Assembly (NCBI RefSeq): GCF_000340215.1
Contig: NW_006921532.1
Span: 11,199,501 to 11,263,500 of the forward strand
Reading direction: 5' to 3'
From: Pseudocercospora fijiensis CIRAD86
Lineage: Eukaryota; Ascomycota; Dothideomycetes; Mycosphaerellales; Mycosphaerellaceae
DNA length: 64,000 nt
Shown here: in pieces, positions 55,148 to 64,000 of the stretch
How positions within the stretch are numbered: position 1 is the first letter of the stretch
Layout of the letters: each line of letters opens with the position of its first letter
Made by a program: the position numbers and the translations under genes
The notes under the pieces: model-generated
Told to the model about the DNA's origin: nothing
Seen by the model: the letters and a program-made list of their open reading frames with translations, nothing else
Database searches by the model: none

Positions 55148-57272
55148 TCATTGACCGAGTACATATCGCTGTACCGACTAGTCTCAAAATCAGCATACAC
55201 ATACAAAATCGAGGCATGACCACTTACTCGTCGAAGCACCTCAAACCGCTGTGTGGAGCGCAAATACACGGCCCGATACTGCTCAATCGTCTCCTGAACC
55301 ACGTCCATCTTAGTCCTCCGTCCCTCGCACACAGCCTTCATCTTGAGCTCCATCTCCTTGCGCAGAAAAGGTCGCGCCAGGCTGATCTCGTGACCCATCT
55401 GTTCGTAGCCTTGAATCAAAGCCATGCCGAGAGTGCTCGGAATGAACTCCTCCACACCAGAAGTCCTTTCGCTTCCCCCGCCACGACCTCCGCGTCCTCT
55501 GCCTCTACCCCGACCGCCTCGTCCACGACCGCGCCCACGGCCTCTGCCTCCGCCCGCTGGCTCGTCGTCTTCACTAGACATCTCGACCGCGTCTTGCCCA
55601 GCTTGTCGACCACGAGGTCTAGTCATCACGTACTCGCGTGTCTTGATGGTCGCAATATGCTCTGCCATCGTAGCATCAGTGCCAATACCATTTGCATCCA
55701 TGAGCGCGATCAATTCCGGCTCAGTCAAATATCCTGGCGCGGACGTCTGACCTTCATGAATATTGGCTTCAGTAGGCTCGAATGTCTCGCCTTCGCGGAA
55801 ATCCGGCAATTCCTGGCTGCTGGTCCATTTGTCGTAGGGGTAGACATCGAGGTAGTTGCGACGTAGAACGGTCAGACCTGATGCGTTGAAGGTTTCGGAG
55901 CCGTAGAGGATGCTGATTTCGGTTTTGGAGCCTTTTGCGTCGTCGCTGCAGCATGCGAGGAATCTTCGACATACGAATTCGTAGACGCGGCGTTCATCTG
56001 AGCTGAGGACAGATGCAGCGGCGAAGTTCACAGGGTGGATAGGAGGATGTGCTTTATCGTTGTGGTTTCCGTTTCGGGGTTGGACGAAGCCGCCGTTCAT
56101 CAAATGCTGCGCGTACTGACTCCACGCTGCTTGGCCGTTTGCTTGCTTCTGGACGATAGCTTGAAGATTCATGCCGCGGTCGAATTGGTCAGTCTCTGTT
56201 CGAGGGTAGCTGATAAAACCCCTCTGATACAGTCCTTCTGCGATGTTCATCACAGTTTGACTGTTCAATCGCAGGAATCTGCTGCCACATTTTTGCAACT
56301 CCACTGTAGTAAGTGGCAGCGGTCTCCACTTGCTCGTCGGCTTAGTCTGTACTTTCGTGACTCGCGCAAGTCGGGCATGCAGGCAGCGCTCGAACAGTAT
56401 AACCACAATCATGCGGTTGAAAAGATGCTGCCGAGCCCAATTGAACTTGACCTTGACACCGTCCTTCTCATGCATGACTTTGATGCCCCAAAATGGTTCA
56501 GGAACGAAATTCTGTACGCGAAAGTATCGTTCGACGACAAAGCCCAGAGTTGGGAATTGACAGGGGCCATAGCTGATGACGCTGCCCTTGCCTGGCTCTC
56601 TGCCCAGCATCTCTTGGAGACCTATACTTAGCTTCCTGGTGAACGAGGCGCCGATCCGAAGGTCAAGTTCCATTCTCGCGTAGACTGCATTCGCTTGAGC
56701 ATCATCCAGAGTACCTGGTCGGCGCGCGGCGTTGAGCACATGTTGCTTCTCGATGTTGGAGAATCGAGCTCGAACAATCCTGCCATTACTGAGGCCAGGG
56801 TTTGTTTTGAGGGCACAGCTTCGGATTTCTGCACCAATGTTCTCACCCTCTCGATCACAGTCCGTCCAGATGTAGAGGTATCGTACTCCTCGAGCTTGGC
56901 GTTCAATGTTGTCTGCGACAGGCTTCTTGTCTTCCGCCACGAAGGTCTCGATTTGGGCTTCGAAGAGTACCCCTGGGTCGCAAGAATTCCAGCCTTTGTA
57001 TCGACGCTCAAAGTCATGCATCATCAAATGCCCGAGGACGGACGTCATGGTAACTTCGCATTGGCCCCAGTCTGGAAAGTTGAAGGTGAACTTGTAGTTC
57101 TTGACATATTGATTGCCTGGGATGTTGTGCTGCACATACCGTCAGTTCGTACACAAGCATTGTCTTCCACATTGCCGCCCACAGTCTGAACGTCTCCGCC
57201 ACCCAGATGCTGAGCGACAGCCTTTGCAATGGATGGCTTCTCAGCCACACACAGCACCCTTGTCACTACCAT
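55148..57272 (-). CDS. TOP3: DNA topoisomerase III (type IA)
   Basis: Three exons on the minus strand: 57183-57272, 55228-57129 and 55148-55168, giving 670 residues. Intron 1 (57130-57182, GTGGGC...CTGAC...TGTGCAG) joins GGGDVQT to HNIPGNQYVKNY, as in other fungal Top3. Intron 2 (55169-55227, GTAAGT...GCTGAT...TACAG) leads to a 7-codon last exon, RYVLGQ and stop. The TOPRIM domain has VLCVAEKPSIAKAV and DCDREGENIGAEI (about residue 120). The active-site Tyr is in GFISYPRTETDQF (about residue 338). The enzyme relaxes DNA by single-strand passage and acts with Sgs1/BLM-type helicase and Rmi1 on recombination intermediates. Odd: an RG-rich run (GGGRGRGRGRGRGGRG and on) sits inside the core between KTREYV and the conserved FIPSTLGMALIQGYE. 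Confidence 0.93.
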
Positions 57273-57626
57273 CTTGCCACTTGACAAGATATACGAGTGT
57301 CGACTGTCGATTCTTCATAGTAGCACGGATGCCGATGTTCTATGTGATGGGAAAAATAATTGAAGTCATGTCAGTCAGAACGCGTAGAAGTCGCGTCGAA
57401 AGATAGAGTTTGAGGGCCCGCTTTTCAGGCATCAACAAGGCAACCAAAAATGCTGACCCATCGACCGACGACCAATACTGCAGAAGCTCAGAAGACAAGA
57501 GGCGATTTCAGGTTGCCTATCATGACGCCAAAAATCCCAGTAACCTAACAATACTCATTCAATTTGAAGGACTTTTTCATATCCAACAAGCCCGCTTCCA
57601 TCTCCCTCCCCGAACTCATCTCATCT
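57273..57626. other. Spacer between TOP3 and the cupin gene
   Basis: 354 bp; promoter of TOP3 and 3' end of the cupin gene, both minus strand. Nothing specific seen. Confidence 0.4.
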
Positions 57627-58305
57627 TCAACTCGTCCCCCACCCCCCAGGTAAATTCACAACAATCGGCGCCTCCCCAGATCGAACAATACACCAAACCA
57701 CATCCTATCACCCATCAGCCACCATCCCGCACCCCTACCCATCTTTCCTTTTTTTTTTTTTGTTTTCAAGTCCTTGCACTCACCTCATCACTCTCATTAA
57801 CCTCCTGATGCTCCACAAAAGCCGGAATCAGCGCAAAATCCCCGGGTTCCAATTCCTGTGTACGTTTTCCACCGTCAACTGGCTGAGCGTCAGCAGCGAA
57901 GCCAAACCAAACCAAACCAAACAATAAAGTCTGTCTTTCTCTCGCCTCACTTCGTTCGTTCGGCTCGCGCAACTTACAAACAATCACCCCATGTCCAGCA
58001 TGCGCGAAAACAATCGTATTCTCCTCCCCATGATGATGGATAGCGGATTGAGTATGAGGTTTTGCGAGCATGCGGGTGGCACAGAGGTTGGGACATTGGT
58101 GGACGAGGGCGTTTTGGCGGAGGATGCCTAGGAGAATTACGATGAGTAAAGAGAAGGAAAGAAAGAAAGGATGGGAGGAAGATTTGGGGGGGGGGGGGGT
58201 TTTTTGCGCACCGTCGGTTTGGGCGCCTGAGGTTTGGAGGGAGTCTGCTGAGGCGTAGAGGACGGGTTTGAGTTTTTGGTCGTGTTGGGGGGTGGAGGAG
58301 GACAT
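57627..58305 (-). CDS. Small cupin-domain protein, four exons
   Basis: Exons 58212-58305, 57978-58127, 57784-57878 and 57627-57704 on the minus strand, 138 residues, start MSSSTPQHDQKL. The first two introns (58128-58211 and 57879-57977) are multiples of three without stops, so a plain ORF hides them. Joining gives a single cupin core: LCATRMLAKPHTQSAIHHHG, then EENTIVFAHAGHGVIV, FDGGKRTQELEPGDFALIP, AFVEHQEVN, ending DVVWCIVRSGEAPIVV. The HHHGEE and the later EHQ are the usual cupin metal ligands. The reaction is unknown. Intron 1 contains a run of 14 C (14 G on plus, 58186-58199). Confidence 0.8.
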
Positions 58306-58806
58306 GTGTCTGGTAGGGGTTGATGAAGTTGGATGGGTAGTGTATTGAATATGTAGGGTGATTAGATGATGAGAACGATGTTGATGTGCCAAGAGGGAAG
58401 AATGTGTGTTTGTATGAAGGTGAAGTGATATAGGTATGTAGTTATCGAGCTCTGGCTCTGGCCTGGAGTACGTACGGACAGAAGAAGGTTTGGTATATGA
58501 CGTAGCACAAACATGGGAAATGGGAAAGATGATATGAGAGCGCATGTGTGATGCCGTTATGCCGATATTGCTGGTATAGACGAAGTGTTGTTGTAGGCGT
58601 CAAGTGTAGAAGGCGGCTGCAGAACCATCAAGGTCTTCATCACGACACTTCAAGCTTCCTGAATTTATGTTTCCCCTATATTATTATTCAACCGAGTGGT
58701 ATCAGTACAGCTCATTCCAAGTCCAACGCCACCGCTCTTCTCTTCTCAAACCGTGAGTCTCGTCCTCTCATCAATCATATCACGCATTTCCTCACTCTTT
58801 ACCGAT
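58306..58806. other. Spacer between the cupin gene and the SEL1-repeat gene
   Basis: 501 bp holding the cupin promoter and the 3' end of the next gene; no gene seen. Confidence 0.4.
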
Positions 58807-61800
58807 TTACATGACCACACAATTCTCCTCATTGTGTTTCTGATCTTTGCGTGTCAGTTTCCCACTCTGCGGCGCAGATCGATTCTTGCCACCATTTCTC
58901 TTCAGCTCTTCAAGTCGCTCGACAGCTTTGGGGAATTTGTAGGCTGTGGTTAATTAGCAGTGGTAAAAATATGATGCAACGACCTCTCGACTTACAAGCA
59001 GCTCTACCATACCACTTCCTCGCCTCATCCATGCTCGGAGGACAGCCGATGCCATTCTCGGTAAAGTAGCCCATAGCAAACATTGCCTTGGCAAGAGGAG
59101 GCTCCGAGCTGGCGGCTTTCCTGGCCCATAGATAGGCCTCGGTGTCGCTGTGTTCCAATATTCCCTCAGCACCGGTGAGATACCATCCAGATAATGCAAG
59201 CTCAGCTTGGTGTTCACCTTGAGCTGCAGCTTTGGTATACCATGCGATGCTGGAACGGTTATCGATCGGCAGTCCCAGATTGCCATACTCGTACGCTTGG
59301 CCGAGGCGGAATTGACTGAACTTGTATCCAAGCCCAGCAGCTTTCATGAAGAGGTCGCGAGCATAAGCGTCATCCGCAACGACCTTATTACGGATTTCGG
59401 GATTAGTATTTGACGACTCGTAGAGACCGGCGAGCTCGTGAAGAGCATGAGGATTGTCTGCATCTGCGTGCTCCGCGCCACGCTTCAACCAGATTATAGC
59501 TTCGGTGACGTTTCGTTGCTGCCCAAGAAGTCCTTTGAGCAGCACAGCGCCAATCTTGTACATGGCAGGACCGTCTCCCAAAGTAGCAGCACGGCGATAC
59601 CATTGCACTGCTTTGGCAAGGTCCCTGCTTGTGCCGCCTCCTTCTTCGGGACCCATCTCACAACACACTGCGGTTCGATATGCTGCTTGAGGATGACCAG
59701 CTTTGGCAGCTGCTTGATACAACTTGAACGCCTCTTTCGTGTCCACCTCGAGACCGAGCATACCTTGGCCGTAGCAGTCTGCAAGATAGAATTGTGCTTC
59801 AGGATATCCAGAATTGACTATCCGCTTCAGTCGTTTAAGTGCTTCCATGATCCACTTCTCGCGATTCTTCGCGGTAGTTTTGGGATCAGCACGACCGCCA
59901 TCTGATGCCAGCACAGAGGCTGCTTCGACCAGCTTCTTGATATAGATGAGCGTTTGCTTCGGATTATTTGGATTGGCATCAACATAAGCGCGGAGTCTAT
60001 CGAGCTCGGCGTGAGTGACTGGCTGTGCAAAGTGATTAGACGCTTGCCGTTGATGAGAAGGGTCGGAGCTGGTAGATTCGTTGTGGTTTCTAACGGGAGG
60101 TGGCTTTGCGGGTTGCGAACCGCCTTGCGCCATGAGGCCGGGCCGCACAGGCACAGGATGATGAGGAAGTGCATCGGGATTGTTTGAAAGAGGTTGCTGC
60201 TCTGGGCCAGATCGTTGTTGGGTCAGTGGCATGCCATTTGGTCCGTTCGGCGGGCTCATCATCCCATGTCGTTGTGGAGGCGCAGTGGCGATGCGTCCTT
60301 GACCAGGATCGGACCATGTAGTCTGCGCACTCTGCATTCGGTCAAACTCTGGACGTTGTGGAGGGTACTCTCCTCGAGGAGGCGGACCATGTGGATAGAA
60401 GCGTTGTTGGCCGGGAGGTCCAGGAGGACCACCGCGCATCGGCATTGGCCTGCCGTCATCCAAAGATCGTCTGACCGGTGGCTCTTGGGCAAACGGCGCC
60501 TGTGGTGGCCGCATAGGGTCTTGCTGGTATCTGGGATCGTTGGGTGGCAGACCCCGAGGCTGCTGTTGGTAGCCATTCTGAGGACCTGCACCTGGCATGC
60601 CGTACCCATCACCTGGCATGCCGCGCCTTGGAGGGCCACGTACTGATCCCGGCGGAGGTCTGCCGGCGGGCTGGTAAGGTTGCTGCTCATAACGCACATC
60701 CGGCGCAGATGAAGATTGAGGTAAGCCTGGAGTAGGCATGGGAGGGGGCGGCTGCTGCGGTAGTGAAGTGGTCGATGGTTCCGCAAGGTGCTTGTCAATA
60801 GTTTGATTACGCTTATGGAGCATCGAAGTCTGAGATGGTGCTGCACAGTCAAAGTCGGGCATTTCTGCCTCGATCTCTTCCGCGCGAGTGGTCGGCACAC
60901 GCTTGAGCTGGCCGGGAGCTGGCACAGCGTTTGTCCCGTAATCATCGATAATATCTCCAACACTTGCAGCGCTTCCAGCACTTCCAGCTCTGCTATGGTC
61001 GGTCTGCATCCAGGGCTTCGGTGGTGGGCTTGCATGCGTCGAGCGTTGCGATACAGGGCTCATCAAGCCTGGGCCGGGTGGCGGGCGTGCGCCGTGTGAG
61101 GTGGAAGGCCGCGGTGGAACAAAAGCAGGGCTGAGAGGGTTATGGTCGTTGTATCCATACTGCTGTCTGGTATCAATCGGAGGTGGTGCGCGCTGGTTTG
61201 GTGGAGGTTTCGAAACAGGTTGACTAGGCTCATACCCCTGCTGGTATTGAGTAGTTTGTGCATAACCATGGCCATTAACGTGATTCGCAGAATGCTGAGG
61301 TGGCGAATGGGCAGCTTTCGGAGGAGTGTGACCAGACACCATGGGCCATTGATCAGGATACTGCTGGTCGACTGGTGTCGCAATGTTTGCTGTGGGGTGA
61401 CGTTGCAGCTGTTCCGGAGGTGCTTGATTGTAGCCAGGTCTTCCCTGTCGGACATGTGGCGGCGGCGCTCCGTTGAACCTGCCATTGGGAGCTTCTGGAG
61501 CAGTGTGGTTTCTGTCCATGTTTGGTCTTCGTGGATGCGCATGAGCCTCGTATCCTTCTTTCTGGTAGCTGTTCTCTCTGGACGCTCCGGGCCTTTGCCC
61601 AAGCGCATTCACGGGTCGCTGATGATCGCCTCCGTGCTGACTCGGTTCAATCGATGGGTCGGAACCAGGTCGATTCTGCTTTCTCTCTTTCCCGCCAAAG
61701 ACTGGGAAGGCATTATCGAAGGGCATAACTTCTGGCGATATAGCCTGTGCCTTCATCTTCGCCTTCTCCCGAGCCTTCCAGTCGTCCATCGAAGTCTTGA

Positions 61801-62341
61801 CATTGTGCGTGGACGCGTTATGCACCTGAGGTGGAGGAGGCTCGGAGTATTGCGCATTGGATTGGCTGTAGCGGTCGTATTGCGGTGCACTTTGTGTTGA
61901 GTAGCCATTCTGCATTGGAGGGCGCCGCGGCGCTGCGTGCTGTGGTTCTCTGCCAGATGGAGGTCCACGCTGGCTGGGAGCTGGTCCTCGATCTGGTGGA
62001 CCTCGGGGCGCTCGAGGCTGGTATCTCGGGTCATAGGAACGCTCTTGTGGTTGGTGGTACTGCAGATTTTGCTGAGGAGGCATGTCGTAGCCTCCCTGAT
62101 GCCCATTCATAGCTTGTCCGCCGTTCATGCTCTGGTCATCGCCATCATTATAAGCGCAGTTCGGCTGCTGGTACGGCGGAGGGTAGGCTTGATCGTATTG
62201 GGTGTACGGAGTGTTGGCATACTCGGCGTAGTCATTATTATTATTGTAGCCAGCGTGGGCATGAGCAGGAGCAGAAGGCTGCTGTCGGTCGAGGTAGGCT
62301 CTGCGGGGAGGCTCATATGCGGAATGCTGGTCATAAGCCAT
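58807..62341 (-). CDS. Chitin synthase activator of the Chs4/Skt5 type (SEL1 repeats, CaaX box)
   Basis: Exon 1 58996-62341 and exon 2 58807-58943, joined across intron 58944-58995 (GTAAGT...GCTAAT...CCACAG), give 1160 residues. Start at ATG 62341 (context GGAACCATGGCT); the open frame beyond it has only a GTG. The N-terminal 780 residues are low-complexity, rich in Pro, Gln, Gly and Tyr, and probably disordered. The C-terminal part has seven or so SEL1 repeats (for example PEAQFYLADCYGQGMLGLEV, HPQAAYRTAVCCEMGPEEGG, FSQFRLGQAYEYGNLGLPID). Exon 2 adds a basic tail and ends CVVM, a CaaX prenylation box, as in yeast Chs4/Skt5. Such proteins recruit and activate a class IV chitin synthase at the plasma membrane. 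The exon 2 tail is lost if only the long ORF is read. Confidence 0.9.
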
Positions 62342-63538
62342 GGTTCCAGGATTGGGAGATTCTTGACCAAGTCCAAGCGCAAGCGCAAAGTTCCAAAATA
62401 GGCTCACTGCCCAAGCATTGTCGCAGAGCGGTCAAACGAGCGTGGTGTCGCGATACTGAGCAAACGTAGGTCGCATGGGAGTGGCAGGAGTAGCGTGCAC
62501 AGTAGTGTAGACGCGTGATGGGGTGGTGGTTGGCGGGCGGGACTCGGGCTCTCTCATCAGCAGGACGTGAACACGGACATGGATGCGGTAATTATTGTCG
62601 ACGAGAAGAGCGTTTCAGGTAAGTGACAAGGCAAGACTCGCTTCTCTTCACGGTTCAGCTTCTCTTCTTCTACTCCCGCCCGACGTCACCCAACATGCGC
62701 GACCAGTCCCAGCGCATGGAGAAACAGGTGATGAAGCGGGTGGTATTGCTGGTGCGCGTGCGCGTACGCGTGAGCAGCTGTTTGACTGCTTCGATTGGAG
62801 CAGGCGCGCCTCTAGCCCGGACCTTCTGTGGCAAGTGCGGAGGCTGAGGCTGGTGCAGAAGCAGGAACCATCCATCACGTCGCATGGTCGGCAGTATCAC
62901 AGACACAGACACAGCGACAGTGACATCCGCACGCGCTGCCTTTCTTCTTCTTGTTCTGCGCTCGCTCGCATGTGACACGTCTGCTGCACTCACGAAGGAT
63001 TCTACAGTAGATCTCGTCGATCACTTGTTGCAACGAGCAACGCCTGCTAGCGTCATCGCGGCACTTCCACTTTGCTTCCAGAATCCTGCCTCCACCGCCT
63101 TTGGTTCGAGTAGACCACATGCGTTGCCTCTGCATCTTCACTTCACGCCAAACAGGATCGCGTATCGCGTCAATGGACAGACATTGTAATACGTTCATTC
63201 GGGAAGACATCTAGGCAGACCGGGGTGGGCTATATACAGCCTTCGAGATGTGGTGCAATTCCACTTCTCCTTCTGCCTTCGTCGATGAATGGCCACAGCC
63301 TTCCTCTAGAGCCAGCAGCGGACAACGAGATCGGTAGGGAACGACCGGAAACTACTTGAACACATACAGAATTGTCTAGCAAAGATATGCACGAAATTCG
63401 CCAGGCGAAGGAAAGCTGAAAGATTCTTCCGTGGAGCGGCTTCCCGTATGCAGGTGACACTCTGTCTACGCATATGCTTCAAAGCCACATCCTCTTTCCC
63501 TTTCCCCATTATATTATCGAATACCATCATCCATCCCA
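62342..63538. other. Spacer, no gene supported
   Basis: 1.2 kb holding the promoter of the SEL1-repeat gene (minus) and the 3' end of the last gene. Short overlapping frames at 62595-63210 lie in GC-rich DNA and have no domain. A GTGCGCGTGCGCGTACGCGT alternating purine-pyrimidine tract lies at 62752-62771. Confidence 0.45.
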
Positions 63539-63951
63539 TCACGCACCAACATCATTCCCACTCCCATACCCCGCAACCCTCCTCCCCTCCACCTTTTCAT
63601 TCCCAGCATCCGCCTCCCCACTCTGATTGCTCGTAAACCCACTCATCCCACCCTCAGAAACTGTCTGTCCGTATCGAAAATTCTCCGTATTATGTTCTCC
63701 CCTCTCCTTCTGCGCTCGTATCCCCTCTTCAGAATTCCTCGGGTCTGTGGTACTCATATTTTGATCGTGACCGAGCTGACCCGAGGACTTTTTGTGTGGG
63801 GTTTGGGTTGTGGATTGGGATTCGTATCTATCATACAGCAAAGAAGGTTAGAGAAGGTGGGAGTCAGAAGATGGGTGTGGGGCTTTCGCTTTACTTACTG
63901 TGTTTGTTCACCTCCAATTTCTGAATCCATCAATTTGGAGTCGGAAGACAT
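63539..63951 (-). CDS. Small hydrophilic protein, two exons, unknown
   Basis: Exon 1 starts at ATG 63951 (MSSDSKLMDSEIGGEQT) and ends at about 63896; exon 2 is 63539-63827; together about 114 residues. The intron ends ATGATAG. A GTAAGT donor at 63899 is the best by sequence but gives the wrong phase, whereas GTAAAG four bases on (63895) keeps the frame, so the exact donor is unsettled. The product is rich in Gly, Ser, Gln and charged residues, without a membrane segment, and ends GYGSGNDVGA. It resembles small hydrophilic, probably disordered proteins of filamentous fungi; no function can be given. Confidence 0.6.
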
Positions 63952-64000
63952 GATGCTGAATGAACCCCAAGATCCGCTTTTACGGTGCGAACCGGAACCG

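Noticed and set aside
61142..61900. 252-codon plus-strand ORF
   Set aside because: Antisense of the Pro/Gln-rich N-terminus of the SEL1-repeat protein.

Overview
The window looks like a chromosome arm of a filamentous ascomycete, most likely a dothideomycete of the Mycosphaerellaceae/Capnodiales type (inference). The host genes have short (about 50-100 bp) GT..AG introns, many with CTGAC/CTAAC branch sites. The products are typical of such fungi: Spt5, Top3, a Chs4/Skt5-type SEL1 protein, an F-box protein, an RBR ubiquitin ligase and a NACHT relic. Long tracts in which CpA has become TpA, with TAG in place of CAG or TGG, are the signature of repeat-induced point mutation (RIP).

Layout. 1-1.9 kb is an AT-rich 12-bp minisatellite arranged in higher-order repeats of about 0.5 kb. 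2-15 kb holds host genes: a mitochondrial hotdog-fold protein, an unknown protein, SPT5, a duplicated Cys-rich protein, a broken NACHT NTPase, an M24 peptidase and a zinc-type oxidoreductase. 15.1-17.9 kb has no gene I can support. 17.9-21.4 kb is a complete, RIP-killed PIF/Harbinger transposon with terminal inverted repeats and a 3-bp target duplication. 21.4-30 kb is host DNA with a tiny spliced gene candidate, a glyoxalase-like protein, a five-exon RBR E3 ligase and a degenerate tandem repeat of about 245 bp.

30.1-53 kb is a nest of RIP-mutated elements. A Ty1/Copia element (30999-52966) was invaded in gag by a Ty3/Gypsy chromovirus (31564-48168, 196-bp LTRs, target duplication AAGGC). That element was invaded in its gag by a 9.5-kb hAT transposon (37233-46777, 8-bp target duplication GCTCGTTT). 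Joining across each insertion, with one target copy removed, restores the interrupted reading frame, so the order of events is well supported.

The most unusual content is inside the hAT element. Besides a recognisable hAT transposase (TTDNASNN motif and C-terminal dimerisation region) it carries two different histone H3-like genes. One has two introns that can be placed exactly from H3 conservation; the other is an intronless, more divergent H3 with a long basic tail. There are at least three further cargo reading frames, and about 30 copies of a TAGCCGGCA-type motif sitting in introns and spacers.

53-64 kb is host DNA again: a gene fragment beside the nest, an F-box protein, TOP3 (three exons, RG-rich insert, 7-codon last exon), a small cupin, a Chs4/Skt5-like chitin synthase activator whose last exon supplies a CaaX box, and a small conserved-looking protein at the edge. 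Splice sites, target duplications and frames were worked out by eye from the sequence; no database search was possible.
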